Source: Prochilodus magdalenae
Lineage: Eukaryota; Chordata; Actinopteri; Characiformes; Prochilodontidae
Length of the DNA: 64,000 nt
Direction: 5' to 3'
NCBI GenBank assembly: GCA_024036415.1
Contig: JAMWET010003419.1
Span: 672,001-736,000, forward strand
A model generated the notes under the pieces. That model saw nothing but the letters and a program-made list of their open reading frames with translations, was not told the origin of the DNA and searched no databases. Of this stretch, positions 38,303 through 52,222 are shown piece by piece. Both the position numbers and the translations under genes were made by a program. The stretch's first letter is position 1; each line of letters begins with the position of its first letter.

Positions 38303-41300
38303 CCACAAATTACTGCCATAGCAGGACTGTCATAACTAGAACGGTGTGACTCGAGGGCAGATTTCTTTCTCTCTTTTGCACTAACCCCACTAAATATCAC
38401 ATGACCAGGCAAGGCTGTCTGGTTTCCAAGGAAACGCCAAAGCCACAGCAGAGAGGAGAGAGTTTAAATATGCTGATTGAGACTTGCTGCTCATCTTATT
38501 GACAGATTACACGCTTCCAGCTTAGGGGACCAAATTCCAACAAAACTTGATCCAATTCACAGCTTGGTTACAACCTGAAGCAAAATGTTTGCATGTTTGT
38601 ACAAAGCATGTTTGAGCTGTATGCCACACTCTGGCCAAAATGACAAACTTAAACATTGCTACATCTGTTGGACACGAGGGCAAGATTTCTGATGATGTAT
38701 CTTGAAGGTTAAAGCAAACTGCTTCAAACTGAATGCTTCAAAGAAATGTGTTTGATGACAGACTGAGGTTATAACACTAAAGCTAGCTAGCACCACAGAT
38801 GTATTTATCTGGCTCATGATAAGTGGCTAGCAGGATTTGTTGAGCTCCGTAGGGATTCCCAATGACTGTGATGCATTTGCATAATACATGCTGGGTATTG
38901 TAATGAGAGAACACTGATGGGGGAAAGCAAAAATGACAAAATCTCACACTTTTGTTAAACCAATGAGACTAATGGATGCAATGCTGGACTACAGAATAAT
39001 ACATGAAATATAAACAACACTGAATGCTAGTTTTAGGTAAAAATTTGTCTAATAACAGCAATAGTTTAATTCCATCTCCATTACAATCCAGCAGCACTGC
39101 TCACTACTGCTGACGTGTTTTTTGGTACGGGCAGTGACAGAGCTAAAAAAGTTAACAGCATATAAATGCAACTGTGCTTAAATCTGCAACTTCACTCATT
39201 TAAAAATGCCTGATTTGCTTCAAGCCATGACCTTAAGATGAACGTGTGCAGCAGCTAAACTGCTGAGGACAATACTAATGAAATTCTGTTTCATCATCAG
39301 GTTCCAACTCTACAGACTTGAGCCCTTATTTGTTCTCTATGCTGTTCTACACATCAGCAGAAATGAAAGGCAACACGATATTTAGTAAAGGGAATACTGA
39401 ATATAACTGCTATAACCAGCTATACCCAAATCAGTTGAGAGTGCCTTCCACATGGAAGAGTAGGCCTAGGGAATGTCACGAAAACGCAACTTCCTGAACG
39501 AACATTTTAAAAGTAAAGTAACTAAAAAAAGATACTACAAACAAAAATCACTGACACTCCATTACTTGGTCCAAAAATGATCAAATTGCATAACGTTTAC
39601 TTTCTGGAATAGACATTAAAGTTTACATGATATTCCAGAAAATGTGTGATTTGTGGGAACCCCATGAGATTTGTATTTTCTCCACAGGCTTAAGTTGGGT
39701 TTCCACTTACCAGCTTTTTAATAAGTTTGTCATTCCAACTTATATGAAAGAGCAGAGATCAAAGACTTCCCAAGCATGTGCTTTGATATTTTATAAGGGA
39801 TGAGTATGGCCACGTAAATAAACGTATATCAGCACTTTTCTGTATTTGTTTTTTTTTTCCATGTGTAGTTTGGATTTAAAAATGAGGCACTTCTGTTTTT
39901 TTATTCTACTCATGATAATTTAAGATTTAATTCTGACGACAACATGTATGCTTTTGTGGTGTCAAAGAATGAATGACAAAATTTCTAAAAACAAACATAG
40001 ATAACATAGATAACAGATGTAAAATGCCTGATTGTATAACATCTTAAGTGTTCCCATGAGAAAAGCAATGGTGAGAAAGCAAATATCAACTCCATGTGCC
40101 TGTTGACCTCATATGGTATAAGCCAGTGACTGCATGTATTGTTTTATTTCACTTCTTTTATTATTGTCGTTTCGTGTGAACACTGTGTTAGTCATAAGAT
40201 TATGTAATGAGCACACAGAAAATCCAGATGAAACAAGCTGTTTAAATATTACACAAGTCTGTAAATGAAGAGGGAATTGACTGCAAAAGCTGTCCTGTTA
40301 ATGAAATAACCACTAATGTCGCTTCCTGTTTTGAGACACAAGTTAAACAAACACAGATTAATGGCAGAAAAAGTAACTGTGTGCTGAACCATCAGTTGGA
40401 CGCATGGCCAGTGACATAACCGCCAGACACGAATGCTTCAAACCACTTCAGCTGGGCCTGCACCCTAGGTACCCTAGGTTATTAGCAAACTGTACAAATG
40501 GACGTCAACTGAACCATCCATCGCACACATGTGCCCATTCATCCAAATGTCCATTTCACAAGGCACAACTTGACGAACATTACAGGCTGTAGGCTCTCTC
40601 AAATCAAAGGTCAGTGTACCCTGTCAGTAAATGATTAACCACAGAAGAAATTATGTTCCTGAGACAATCTGCCTCATTGCAAACTGACCAAAATTTTGTC
40701 AAATTTCCCCCTTGGGAAATTATCGGGGTTGCATCTCGACAGTGTAATTTTTTAAATAAATAATACAGTCATTCAACAGCATGGGGGAGCTTGTAAGGTG
40801 GCAGGAAAAAGAAAGCAAGTTGCAGTGAATCAAAAAGTGCTTCACAACACCTACTAGCTTTCAGCAGCATTTCTAATTTCATGATACAAATCATACAATG
40901 CTACCTGTCCCCTGCTGGTTTTTATTCACTATAACAACATTAGCATCGCCGCAAAAAGTACTACTGGTAGGCACATAATGTGGGCTTCCATATGAGCAAA
41001 AAGCCAGAGGTTTACCAGCTTCGCCATGAGAGGGCCAAAAATGGCCCACTATTCTCTGGCTACCTAGGTTGTCACAAAATTCTTGTATCAGAATGATAAC
41101 TGTTCTGTAATAGCTTTTATTTAAAGCAGTTTAGCAAGAAATACTATTGCTAGTCGCTCTGCTGATATAATGCTAACTGCCCCCTGTAAGCTTTCATTCA
41201 TTAAGAAGAACACAAGCATTTCTAATTATATAATGTTAGTCATATACAGCTTTGTCCCCTACTAGGTTAATTCATTACAATTTATAAAACATAATCAGTT

Positions 41301-41613
41301 CTTAGTGAAACACATATTACATAATGATGCCCTATACATGCCTGGTTTTCACTAATTATGAACAGCATCATTGTTTCTGTGTGAAGTGCTGCCGGTGATA
41401 ACATAACGGAAAATATCCCCTACTGTTTTTATTTATTTACCATAAACTGTAGTATAAACACTAAACATAAACACTAGTGATATGACAAAAAAAAATTTAT
41501 TAATACGTTCTATGTCACATAATGCTAATTATGTTATTACTATTACTATTATTACTATTAGCCCTACTAGCTTTCATTCATTACAAACAGCATAGGCATT
41601 TCATGTAAAACAA

Positions 41614-42204
41614 TGCTGCACAATGATCTTGGAAAAATCATATGAAATGAGAGAGAGAGAGAGAGAGAGTCTGAGAGTGAGTGAGTGAGTGAGTGAGTGA
41701 GTGAGTAAGTGAGTGAGTCATCCAGTGATCCAGGAAGTACACTGCATCTAAAACATCTATTTCTTGTTTGTAGTCAACTGAAACCATGTGGAAATTCTGT
41801 TCAAAGTGCAGATTGTAATACCATCATTATCTTGATATTTAGAACTGGAGACACTTTATAAAGATTAGATTTGTTATTATTGTGTGTGCAGACTTTTAAA
41901 GGTACTAATACCTATGCCTAGATGACACAGTCATAGTCAGATGGTTTGCCATTGATGGGTATCTATTATTATAGTTTAGATGTTTGGCTCCACTCATAAC
42001 TCTTACAGAGCCAAACCTGAACTCACTCAGTTCAGGAAATGAATCGGTATGAAGGCAGCATTTCCTGTTTATTTATAAGGAAGCTTGCACAGGGGTTTTA
42101 ATCAGAGCTCCCAATTGCACCTGAAGGAGAATAAAATGACTAATTTAAGTTTTCGCCCATCTTTGGTAAACGTCGCTTGACCTGTGTGACAGCAGGGCAC
42201 TGTG
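41614..42204 (+). repeat. Direct duplication, copy A
   Basis: Matches copy B (44381-44954) over its length in the same orientation. Shared anchors include gctgcacaatgat, ttattattgtgtgtgcagac, gatgtttggctccactcata and agccaaacctgaactcactc. Copy A carries about 60 extra bases near 41785-41845. It lies on the 3' side of the 177-nt cassette exon in the sense of transcription. It ends at ggcactgtg, where copy B continues into the donor of the 45-kb exon. Confidence 0.9.
41648..41718. repeat. (GA)n and (GTGA)n microsatellites
   Basis: About 22 bp of GA units, then a (gtga)n tract of about 45 bp with one imperfection, inside duplication copy A. Copy B has only a short gtgagtgagt remnant near 44481. 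Confidence 0.9.
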
Positions 42205-43624
42205 TATTTTATTCACCATTAGTGATACGACAAAAAATGTTGTATTCATAAGCATTTCTAAGTGAAATACTGTTGCTAGTCAGATAATGTTAGTCATAGG
42301 CTAACTATTAGCCCTATTAGCTTTTATTCATTGCAAACAGCATTAGCATTTCATGTAAAATACTGCCTCTGGTGACATAATGATTACAACATTAGCATTC
42401 CTATGAGAAGCGTTGAATTCTTTTGATATATATTAAAAGTGTGCACTCAGCTGGGACTCGTAGGCCTTGATAAACCACAAGGGTCATTAGAACGAAGAGG
42501 AAGACTAGGACAAAGGGCAAAACAGTGGATCTAGGAGATTCTTGATTTAAACCAATGTAATCTTCTCATTAATGAGAGTAGCACATAAAATAACACAAAA
42601 ACACAAAGCTGGACATCTGACACAAAGCAAATTATAAGAATGGGGCACTGACAATCTCTCAATATAGCTTCAGTGGGTCACCATGGTTCGTTCTTTGCTG
42701 TATCCATACAATTGCTTGAAATGTATGTGATTTTAAATGCTCTTTATATCTTCCAGTTTTTTTAAAAGCCTCTTTTTTATGCATGCTTATGTGAAAATCG
42801 ATATGTAAGCTCAGTGCACAGGCAGCATATGTGCATATATCACCTCAAAACTATTAAATCTAGCTAATATTTCTCATTCTGAGATCATTATAAGAATATT
42901 CTAAGATTTAACTTCATTTTTTTTTTTCAAATTAACTTCATTTTACCAAGTTTCTAACTTGGTAGATATTGACAAAATTTTAGACTTTTTCTTTTGGCAA
43001 GATATCAGTTCTTTGCAGTGCAGTCTATGGTTCATTACTTGAAGGTGCAAGCTTATGAAATCTGGAGCCTGGAAGTCTATTATTCTCAACTGTTTTTGAG
43101 TATATAGACAAGTATATGCTCATGTGCTAATATGCAAGGCTTAGCTTAGCCTCTATAATGTCTGGAATCTAATCCATGGCGAAGTTGCATATTGATCCAA
43201 AACATGATACCCAATTAATGTAACAAGGTCTTTTAGAAGAACATATAGGACTGTAAAAATGCATCAGTGCACTGAGACTGCATCAAATGCATTGATTTTG
43301 GAATATTAGAATCACGTACATCCATACGTCTTCATTTTGTACTATTTTAAAAATCTCAAGATCCATGACATAAAAATGCAGAACTGTTTTCCTCATCTAT
43401 ACTGCACTAACATCTGAACAGTCCTTTTGTGGTTCATTTGTGAATTTGGTGAATTTTTAAAATGAATTCTGAATGATATTAAAAGTAATGAGTCAAACTG
43501 CACTGAATCATTTCCTAAGGAATCACAATCAAATTAAATTGTTGTGCAGCTACAAGTCATGTTGTGGACTTGCCTGTAGCCACAGTATCAGATACAGCAG
43601 ATCGCCATGGCGAAGGCAGTTTAC

Positions 43625-43801
43625 CTGAGGTCGTTCTCTGAGAACCTCCTCTGGACCATGTCCTCGTTAGACTCCTCCTCCTCTCTATCTACACTACTCG
43701 CCCGTCTCTCTGTTTTTCCAGCCCGCCCACTTTCTTTTCCCATCCCTCCCTCTTCCTCTGGCAACACTGCCCCGACAGGCTCCTCCCCCTGCATAGCTTT
43801 G
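43625..43801 (-). CDS. rims2: RIM2 177-nt cassette exon (phase 2-2), 59 codons
   Basis: Acceptor ttgcctcttccacag, donor gtaaact after CTCAG. The reading is KAMQGEEPVGAVLPEEEGG, then GRAGKTERRASSVDREEEES and NEDMVQRRFSENDL, with a serine at each junction. The length is divisible by three. The exon enters after the AG of the 45-kb exon and leaves on AG, so inclusion or skipping keeps the frame. The region is richer in G+C than its flanks and stop-free. I do not recognise it from the mammalian RIM2 core sequence, so it may be a variable linker exon. It is acidic, with two RRxS-type motifs (ERRASS, QRRFSEN) that resemble basophilic kinase sites. No domain is recognised. Confidence 0.75.
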
Positions 43802-44966
43802 CTGTGGAAGAGGCAAGCAGCAGCAGAAGCATGAGGAGTGAACATCATGCAGAAAAAAAAGGGGGGAAAAAAAAAAGCAGACGAAAAAGAAGCACAGTAA
43901 AAATCATAGCCAACACTAACACTCAGTAGTGTTCTGCAAAAAAAAACACTGATACAGACGACAGGACTTGAAGGAACATTAAACAAAGCAATAACATGAA
44001 GTGATCTAAAACTGGATGAGCAATTGTGTTGTGTACATTAGCCTGTTTATTTAACCCTTAGAAGTCACAGTTATTAGCGGCAACAACTAAATACTTTTGA
44101 AATTTAATTTTAATGGCAAAAAATGAATGTATGTATAGCACATTATCTATATGTCGCTGTCCAAAAAATATATATCTCCATTCATCTTTTTTTTACTTTA
44201 ATGCATCATTTGAAAACAGCAGTTGTTGTTTACATTGTTTACATCGCGTATTCATGATCAGCCAAATTAAATGCCATCACAGAGCCAGGTTTGGCAGGCC
44301 ACTCTTTGGGTAGCCCTGGTCTAAGCCTCTTCATGATTTTAATCATTTTTGATGCCACAGAGAGCATAACTGTCTAGAGAGCTGCACAATGATGTTGATT
44401 TAGCACTTGATTTGGTGGTCTTTGAGGAAACTCATGCAATCTTGGAAATATCATGTATGAGGAGATCATATAACGTGAATGTGAGTGAGTATGCGAGTAA
44501 GTGAGTTATTACAGGTGAGATCCATTAAGTACATTGCATCTAAACATCTATTCCTTGTTTGTAGTTAACTGAGACTGGAGACATTTTATAAAGATTTGAT
44601 TTGTTATTATTGTGTGTGCAGACTTCTAAGGGTTAATATCTATGCCTAGATGACACTGTCATAGTCAGGTGGTTTGCCATTGATGGGTATCTATTGTTAT
44701 GGTGAAGTTCAGATGTTTGGCTCCACTCATAAGTCTTACAGAGCCAAACCTGAACTCACTCAGTTCAAGAAATGAATTGAATGCGGCATTTCCTGTTTTT
44801 TCATTAAGGGAGCTTGCACAGGGGTTTTCATCAGAGAAAACACCGGAACGGCTCCCAATTGCCCTTGAAGGAGAATAAACGACTAATTTAGGTGTTCGCC
44901 CATCTTTGGCAAATGACGCTTGACCTTTGCCCTGCGTGAGAGCAGAGCACTGTGGCGACAACTCAC
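43802..44966 (-). other. rims2 intron, 1.2 kb
   Basis: Intron between the 45-kb exon (donor gtgagt) and the 177-nt cassette. Nearly half of it is duplication copy B. Poly-A-rich sequence lies just upstream of the cassette acceptor on the plus strand (43851-43880), which reads as a long pyrimidine tract on the transcript. Confidence 0.75.
44381..44954 (+). repeat. Direct duplication, copy B
   Basis: Partner of 41614-42204. It ends 12 bases short of the donor site of the 45-kb exon, so the duplicated unit did not carry the exon itself. It has about 15 bases (gaaaacaccggaacg) absent from copy A. Confidence 0.9.
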
Positions 44967-45136
44967 CTGATTTTGCGGCTGCCCCGCGGCCGTTCTGACT
45001 GGACGGACATGTAGCTCGCGCTGCTGAAGCGAGAGGCACTGCTGCTTCTCGACACAGCGGACACGTCGCTCACGTCACTGTCTGATGACTTTGCTGAGAG
45101 ATTATCTGTCCCTCGATGACCGTCCCTGCCTGTTCG
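44967..45136 (-). CDS. rims2: RIM2 exon: SSDSDVSDVSAVSR linker
   Basis: A 170-nt exon with acceptor attttttctgcag and donor gtgagttg. It starts in phase 0 with RTGRDGHRGTDNLSAK, then SSDSDVSDVSAVSRSSSA and SRFSSASYMSVQSERPRG, ending SRKI and AG. It corresponds to the RIM2 segment DSDVSDVSAVSRTSSASRFSS between the C2 domains. It is very serine-rich and probably disordered. It splices to the 177-nt cassette or directly to the 29-kb exon, with the same serine codon either way. Confidence 0.95.
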
Positions 45137-48100
45137 CTGCAGAAAAAAATTGTATAATTATGGAGAAATAATAAACTAATTTGTACCATAAACCTGCTTA
45201 ATATTTTTAAATGAAGAGCCTCGTTTAAGATGAGCATCTAATCATGCTAAAAACTACTTAAACACCCAAAATTTCAGCTGTCTATTGTCTGTACATGATT
45301 TGCTGATTTTATAAGTGTAAATTATGAATGGTGCATGCTCTTTAAAGAGGAAAATCAACAAAATATAGAATTTAACTGGGGGTTCTCAAAAGTTTGCATT
45401 TAACTATAGATATCTCATAGTGAATATATAGTTTTTACTGTTGCATATCTGATCTAACCCAGCAATTCCTACTGCTACTTGGTATCATCAACAGCTGCAA
45501 AGGGGAGAAGTGAGAAGAAACTACAGTGTGTAATCAAATACAAGCCAATAAATGAAATAAGTACTATTGAGAAAGGGTAAATATAAATAGTAACGTTAAG
45601 GCCATTTTAACAATTAGAAAAACAGTATTACAATTCCCTAACATCCGTCCATTTTCTTTGTACTACTTTAGTGTTGGGAAAAAATCAGCCGGGATCCTTC
45701 TTATTTACAGCTGCATTAGCCAAGCATTACTCAGAAGCACCACAGCACGGATAAGTACACATCTGACTCAACTGCAGAGCAGGGAAAACAACTAATTGCG
45801 TAATACTGCAGTCTTCTGATGATGCAGACACAACAAAGCTGTGATGGCTATTATCAACGGCAAATAACTAAATAAATATTATAGCATTTTTTTTAAGCTG
45901 CCAACTAAATTATTTTTCATCAACTCTCTAAACAGACAGCAGATCATTGCGCTGCTTTGGTTATTTAACCTCTGCTGAGGTGATTCTTTTTAAGGACAAA
46001 ACAAACAGCTTTCTTTGTGGCTGGATTCTGAAGTATGTATATGGGATTTGATGCCCATTCGGTAAAAAGACCCAAATTAACTTTTCACCTTAAGGTGTTT
46101 AGTGGTATTGAAGTTAGGCCACGGGAGTTTCTCCACACCAAACTCATCAAACCATATCTTTATGAAGCTCACTTCCACCGCAGGGGCACAGTCAAGGTGG
46201 AACAGGGCAGGGACTTTTTCCAAACTGTTCCTACAAAGTTGTCTAAAACGTCTTTGTATGCTGTAGAATTGATATTACCCTACACAGTAACTAAGGGGCC
46301 AAAAGCCTGAAAAACAACCTCAGACTATTATCCCTCCAATGGTACTGCCGCCACTATGGAGTCTTGTGTGTAGGGCAAATTTCAAACTGAATTCAAACTG
46401 AATTGCAGCAAAAATAGCATGACATGTTTAAAGTCACTGAGCTCTTCTGAGCCAACACCTACTTTGGAGGAGTGTCCACAAATGTTTGGTCCTATACTGT
46501 ATATTGTGCACTAATCCTTAGAAAATGCAATAACATCCTCTTTTCTCAAGCAAGTGGATAATTCTAACCTAAATGGCCCTCACTCTTTGTCTAGTGTGCC
46601 CCTGAGCCACCTTAGAGCCCTTTTGTAACAGTAGAGCCTTGAGATTGCTATGGCTCCTCTATGACAACTGTATACATAATGTCCTTCAAGGCGCCTTCGT
46701 GTAGGCCAAACAGACAGTATGACAAAGAGCATTTTTTCACCTGCTTTAAATAGCCCTTACAGGAAATGTGGAGACCAGCCAATGTGATGTTCCTCATACC
46801 ACAAGCTTACAAGGAAACTGTAGGCGTGCATGAATGGCCTAATATGGCACAGAGGTTACTTTCAGTGCAACTCCTGATGACTTATTTGCCATAAAAAGCA
46901 CACTGTGTGTCTCAAAGTAGTCACTGAACAGCAACACTGTGTTCTTTAGATTTTTTGGAAGCCAATGCACAATGCATTCCAACTTCAAAGTATGGCAAGA
47001 CAATTTGAATGTTTTTTTTTAGAAGTCCTGGTCTTGGATAAGCACAAACATGGACCATTAATTAACTGGAACTGGTCCTGTGAGATTTATAGGAGCTTAA
47101 GTTGAGTTGTCAGCACGTTTGTAAAATGTGGGACAGATTTTTGAGAAAGTAGGTTAAAATGTTCTTTGTTGGAGCCAAACTGTAAGGAAGGAAGCTGTTA
47201 GACAGTATCACACATTTAATCACCCATCATAGCGTACTTAGCCATCAAGTTATTGTTTTCAATGAATATATTATTGGTCTACTTATTTAGATAATGAACA
47301 CATTTATATTAATGGATTAACGTTTAGACATTTAGTTATCTGTATTCAGGCAGTGTTTTTCTACTTTTGCTCAAGTACATTGGTTGGGACAGAAATATTT
47401 ATACACAAATATAGAAAAATAAATGTCTAAAAAAAAATAAAGTTTGAGGTCACAGAACATAGAGCTATGCCTAACTAGCACTCTGGTTTATAAATTCCCA
47501 TGGGAATAATACACAATACTACCTACTCTCATCTTGTGATTACTGACATAAGCTGTTTATTTTAAGTTTGGTACCATAAATAGTTTAAAACTTTGTCATT
47601 TGAAATCCCCAATTACTTTTCAAAATATGTCAATATTTCAAGATCAATGGAACAAAAGACATGGTTGAAAACTTGGAAAAAATCCATGGCAACATACAGC
47701 TACCATTTCAGCAGTAACAATTTTATACAAATAATCTAAAAACAAACAAACATATTATATAAACATATATAAACTTATTCATTAAATCTATATTTTTAAT
47801 ATAATGTATATTACATGATTACATTCTTATTTATAGCTTCATAGCTTTCTATTAATTATTTTACACATGGGTAGCAGTGAACAGGGCTAGCATAAAGAAT
47901 CAGTTTAGACATAAAGAGATTTTATTCTAAACTTTTTATTCCAAACCATAGCTCATATAAGTTTATATCCCAAATTGGCGAGTATACAGGAAAAGAAAAA
48001 AACCAGCATAACTTTGAATGGCAGTTAAAGTCTTATTCTCACTTTGGAGAAACTGTACCCGTCCATTCATCCATATTACAAAACAAAAGGGCAAAAGAAG

Positions 48101-48185
48101 TTTCACAATCATAAAATGAAAAGCAACAAAAATGAAGATAATAGGTTTTGGTCCATATTTGAAAAAATCTGGGTCAGTAACTTAC
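45137..48185 (-). other. rims2 intron, 3.0 kb
   Basis: AT-rich intron with donor gtaagttac and acceptor attttttctgcag. It carries the Tc1-like relic at 46.03-46.50 kb. Nothing else was recognised. Confidence 0.8.
46034..46502 (-). mobile_element. Tc1-like transposon relic, internally deleted
   Basis: The sequence follows the 3' half of a common fish Tc1/mariner element in antisense. Landmarks are gatgcccattcggtaaaaag, ccacaccaaactcatcaaac, ggggcacagtcaaggtgg and ctaaggggcc...cctgaaaaacaacct. On the minus strand the segment near 46190 reads FHLDCAPA, which corresponds to the QHDCAP site with the second catalytic Asp. After 46340 the sequence jumps to element-end text (tcactgagctcttctgag, ggaggagtgtccacaaatgt), so the N-terminal two thirds of the transposase are missing. 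The frame is broken and the element is inactive. The plus-strand 91-codon frame here is a shadow. Confidence 0.8.
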
Positions 48186-48292
48186 CTTTGAATGGTGGTC
48201 TTGATCCAGCCGGGAGTCAGAGGCAGCTCCCTGCTTAAACTTATCTACCTTCAACTTCATCTGCCGTGCTCTTTCCTCCACGTCCATGGCAC
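48186..48292 (-). CDS. rims2: RIM2 exon: DVEERARQMKLK linker
   Basis: A 107-nt exon with acceptor tgctctgcag and donor gtaagttac. Two bases complete a glycine, then AMDVEERARQMKLKVDKFK, followed by QGAASDSRLDQDHHSK, ending in phase 0. The MDVEERARQMKLK block is a RIM1/RIM2 signature and predicts a short charged helix. It is followed directly by the 45-kb exon. It appears constitutive, because its phases differ (1 to 0) and skipping it alone would shift the frame. Confidence 0.95.
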
Positions 48293-50379
<2,087 letters not shown>

Positions 50380-50418
50380 CTTCATCTTCGTTCTGTGGGC
50401 TTGCTTTCTCTCTCTTTA
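50380..50418 (-). CDS. rims2: Candidate RIM2 microexon, 39 nt (phase 1-1)
   Basis: Proposed acceptor ctttataaaccaaaag and donor gtaggctgg after GAAG. With a G from the exon before it reads VKREKASPQNEDE and the first base of the glycine that opens the 48-kb exon, giving NEDEG-AMDVEERARQMK. The length is a multiple of three, so skipping it keeps the frame. The region is less AT-rich than its flanks. The upstream pyrimidine tract is moderate. An alternative acceptor inside (cccacag) would give a 13-nt exon out of frame and is less likely. Transcript support is not available here. Confidence 0.5.
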
Positions 50419-52189
50419 CTTTTGGTTTATAAAGATGACGATGAGAAGCAATGCAAGAAGATGGCAGGAGAGGAGGGGAAAAAACAAACAATCTATGAGT
50501 GATTGTAACCTATGTACTTGAAACATTGCTAAACTCACACATAACTCGGGAGTTATTACGGAGAATTAATATCAGCAGTTCATTGATATTGACTTCACTT
50601 ATTGACAATACTGTAATGAAGCCAGCATTTTTATGAACCTGGTTATATCAGCCTGATACAAGGATAATATAATCTAGACACTGTCAGTCTATAAGGTCAC
50701 AGTAACTACAATGTGGTGGTATGATAAAGTACTAAGACTAAGGACAATGTGCATAGCTCTGTCAGGTGCTGTGAATTGGCATGGCATGGCTTCATGACAG
50801 AGGTCAAAAGTAACTCCCATGGCCTATTAATGAAGAAATGAGTATGTAAATGAGATAGAAGGAAGAAAACTGTACCTTCTCAACAGAACAATATTAACTC
50901 AGAAAAGAGATTATCATCATCAAATTAGCTGAAAGAGTGGGATATATACAGCTGTCAGAGACAACCTTTTATTTCATTCCCAGTCAAAATGTTAATTCTG
51001 TAAAATGTTAATGTCACGTTTCAGTGGTAGTAAAAAAACTAAATAAACATTTTAAAAAATTGAAGTGTCTGTTAAAGAAATATTAATGTTATCATTCCAT
51101 TCTTTTTAAGAGACTTGCTTTCTTAGAAATCTGCAGGGATATTTTTCCACACCCCCAAAGTTTAGCTGGTTAATTTCCTGCTTTTTTCCTCATGATCTAA
51201 GTAATCCCAAATACAAATACATACAACCTTACTCCACATCTTAGAGGTCCAGTTTTGTGTTCTAGTGCTTTTTTTTAGAAATCCTTTCAGACCTATTACA
51301 TTGCTTTGTATTCTCACAGTGAAAAGTGTCCTTGTTAGGAGTTGCATTTTCTCTATGACGGTTGGTGGTAGTTCTTTTCTATGTAGCTATTATGTCAAGT
51401 ATATGGCCAGTTTTAAAGTCGCAGTAGTGGATGGCAAGAAGCAAAAATACAACTAAACTTTGAAATATTTCTGCAGATTTCTTTGTAAAACTGAAAGCAA
51501 GAACCCCGCCCAAAAATGGAAGGTGCAACAATGACAATGGGTGGACACATTGAATACTAATAAATCATATTATATTTGGTTGTTAAGGCCTCTGGGTAGG
51601 TTTTTTAATAAATATGCCTCCTGCCTTTTATTTTTTAACAATGTAAAAATAATAAAAGCATTTTGCCTGGGAATTAAACAAATTGTGGTCCCAGATACTG
51701 TACTGCTGAGTCACCAGTTTATTATGGGAACCTACCATACAGGTGTACTAGGTATGTATACAATTGCTGATTGTAGCCCATCTGTTGGTCGGTGGTCATA
51801 CATAAATCCATTTTCATTAATGAAAAGGGTAGCAGGACTAACCAATGCCAAATTACAGCATTGGAAGCTGCAAATACACCTATATGGTACCTGCTACTAG
51901 TAGTGGTCTAATAAACTAATAAACCGGCAACTCAGTGTATATATATTTCCCCACCTCCTTTCCTGCTCCATATACGAAGACTGTAAATTACAACCGTTCA
52001 AGCTAGTTCAAGAAGAACTGCAGCCCAAGTGACATTAATTCTGTGTGACCAGACTGTTCAAACTGAGGCATCTAGAGCTGTAACTCTTTCAGCTGAAGCA
52101 GGATGAGCATGATTGAGTAAGAGGAGCAATAAAAGGAGGAAGAAAAGTACAGAAGGTAAAGAAGGGTCAGAGAAGACGGGCAGACAGAC
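50419..52189 (-). other. Intron between candidate microexons, 1.8 kb
   Basis: AT-rich intron. It contains a diverged repeat related to 15.9 kb at about 51125-51225. Otherwise nothing was recognised. Confidence 0.55.
51125..51225. repeat. Diverged dispersed repeat, copy 2
   Basis: aatctgcagggatatttttcca, a ttcctgctttttt-like stretch and ctcatgatctaagtaatccca align with 15950-16050. It is an old copy of the same unknown element. Confidence 0.4.
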
Positions 52190-52222
52190 CTGAGTTTGTC
52201 CGAGCGGGCGACTCCATGTCTT
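52190..52222 (-). CDS. rims2: Candidate RIM2 microexon, 33 nt (phase 1-1)
   Basis: The acceptor is very strong (a pyrimidine tract of more than 20 nt ending ctctccag). The donor is gtctgt after TCAG, which is weaker than consensus. The reading, with a G before, is EDMESPARTNS and one base of a glycine. The length of 33 nt is divisible by three with matching phases. A small exon with a weak donor and an extreme polypyrimidine tract is typical of neuronally regulated microexons. Confidence 0.6.

Larger units (their letters stand above)
40840..42400. repeat. Degenerate local repeat family
   Basis: Related segments recur every few hundred bases. Examples are ctactagctttcattcatta (41569), cctattagcttttattcatt (42313) and ctgtaagctttcattcatta (41184), each followed by gcat(a/t)agcatttc-like text. 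aatactattgctagtc (41141) and aatactgttgctagtcagat (42267) belong to the same pattern. The copies are old and incomplete. They probably arose by local duplication rather than by one mobile element. Confidence 0.5.
29252..43624 (-). other. rims2 intron, 14.4 kb
   Basis: Intron between the 177-nt cassette (or the 45-kb exon) and the 29-kb exon. It contains poly-A and poly-C runs (31030, 38276), a family of degenerate repeats at 40.85-42.4 kb and copy A of a ~0.6-kb duplication. Less AT-rich blocks lie near 31.5, 33.0, 35.1 and 37.0 kb. No independent gene was recognised on either strand. Confidence 0.7.

Noticed and set aside
43607..43834. A serine-rich plus-strand frame
   Set aside because: It is the antisense of the 177-nt rims2 cassette exon.
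46035..46310. A 91-codon plus-strand frame
   Set aside because: It is the antisense shadow of the Tc1-like transposase relic.
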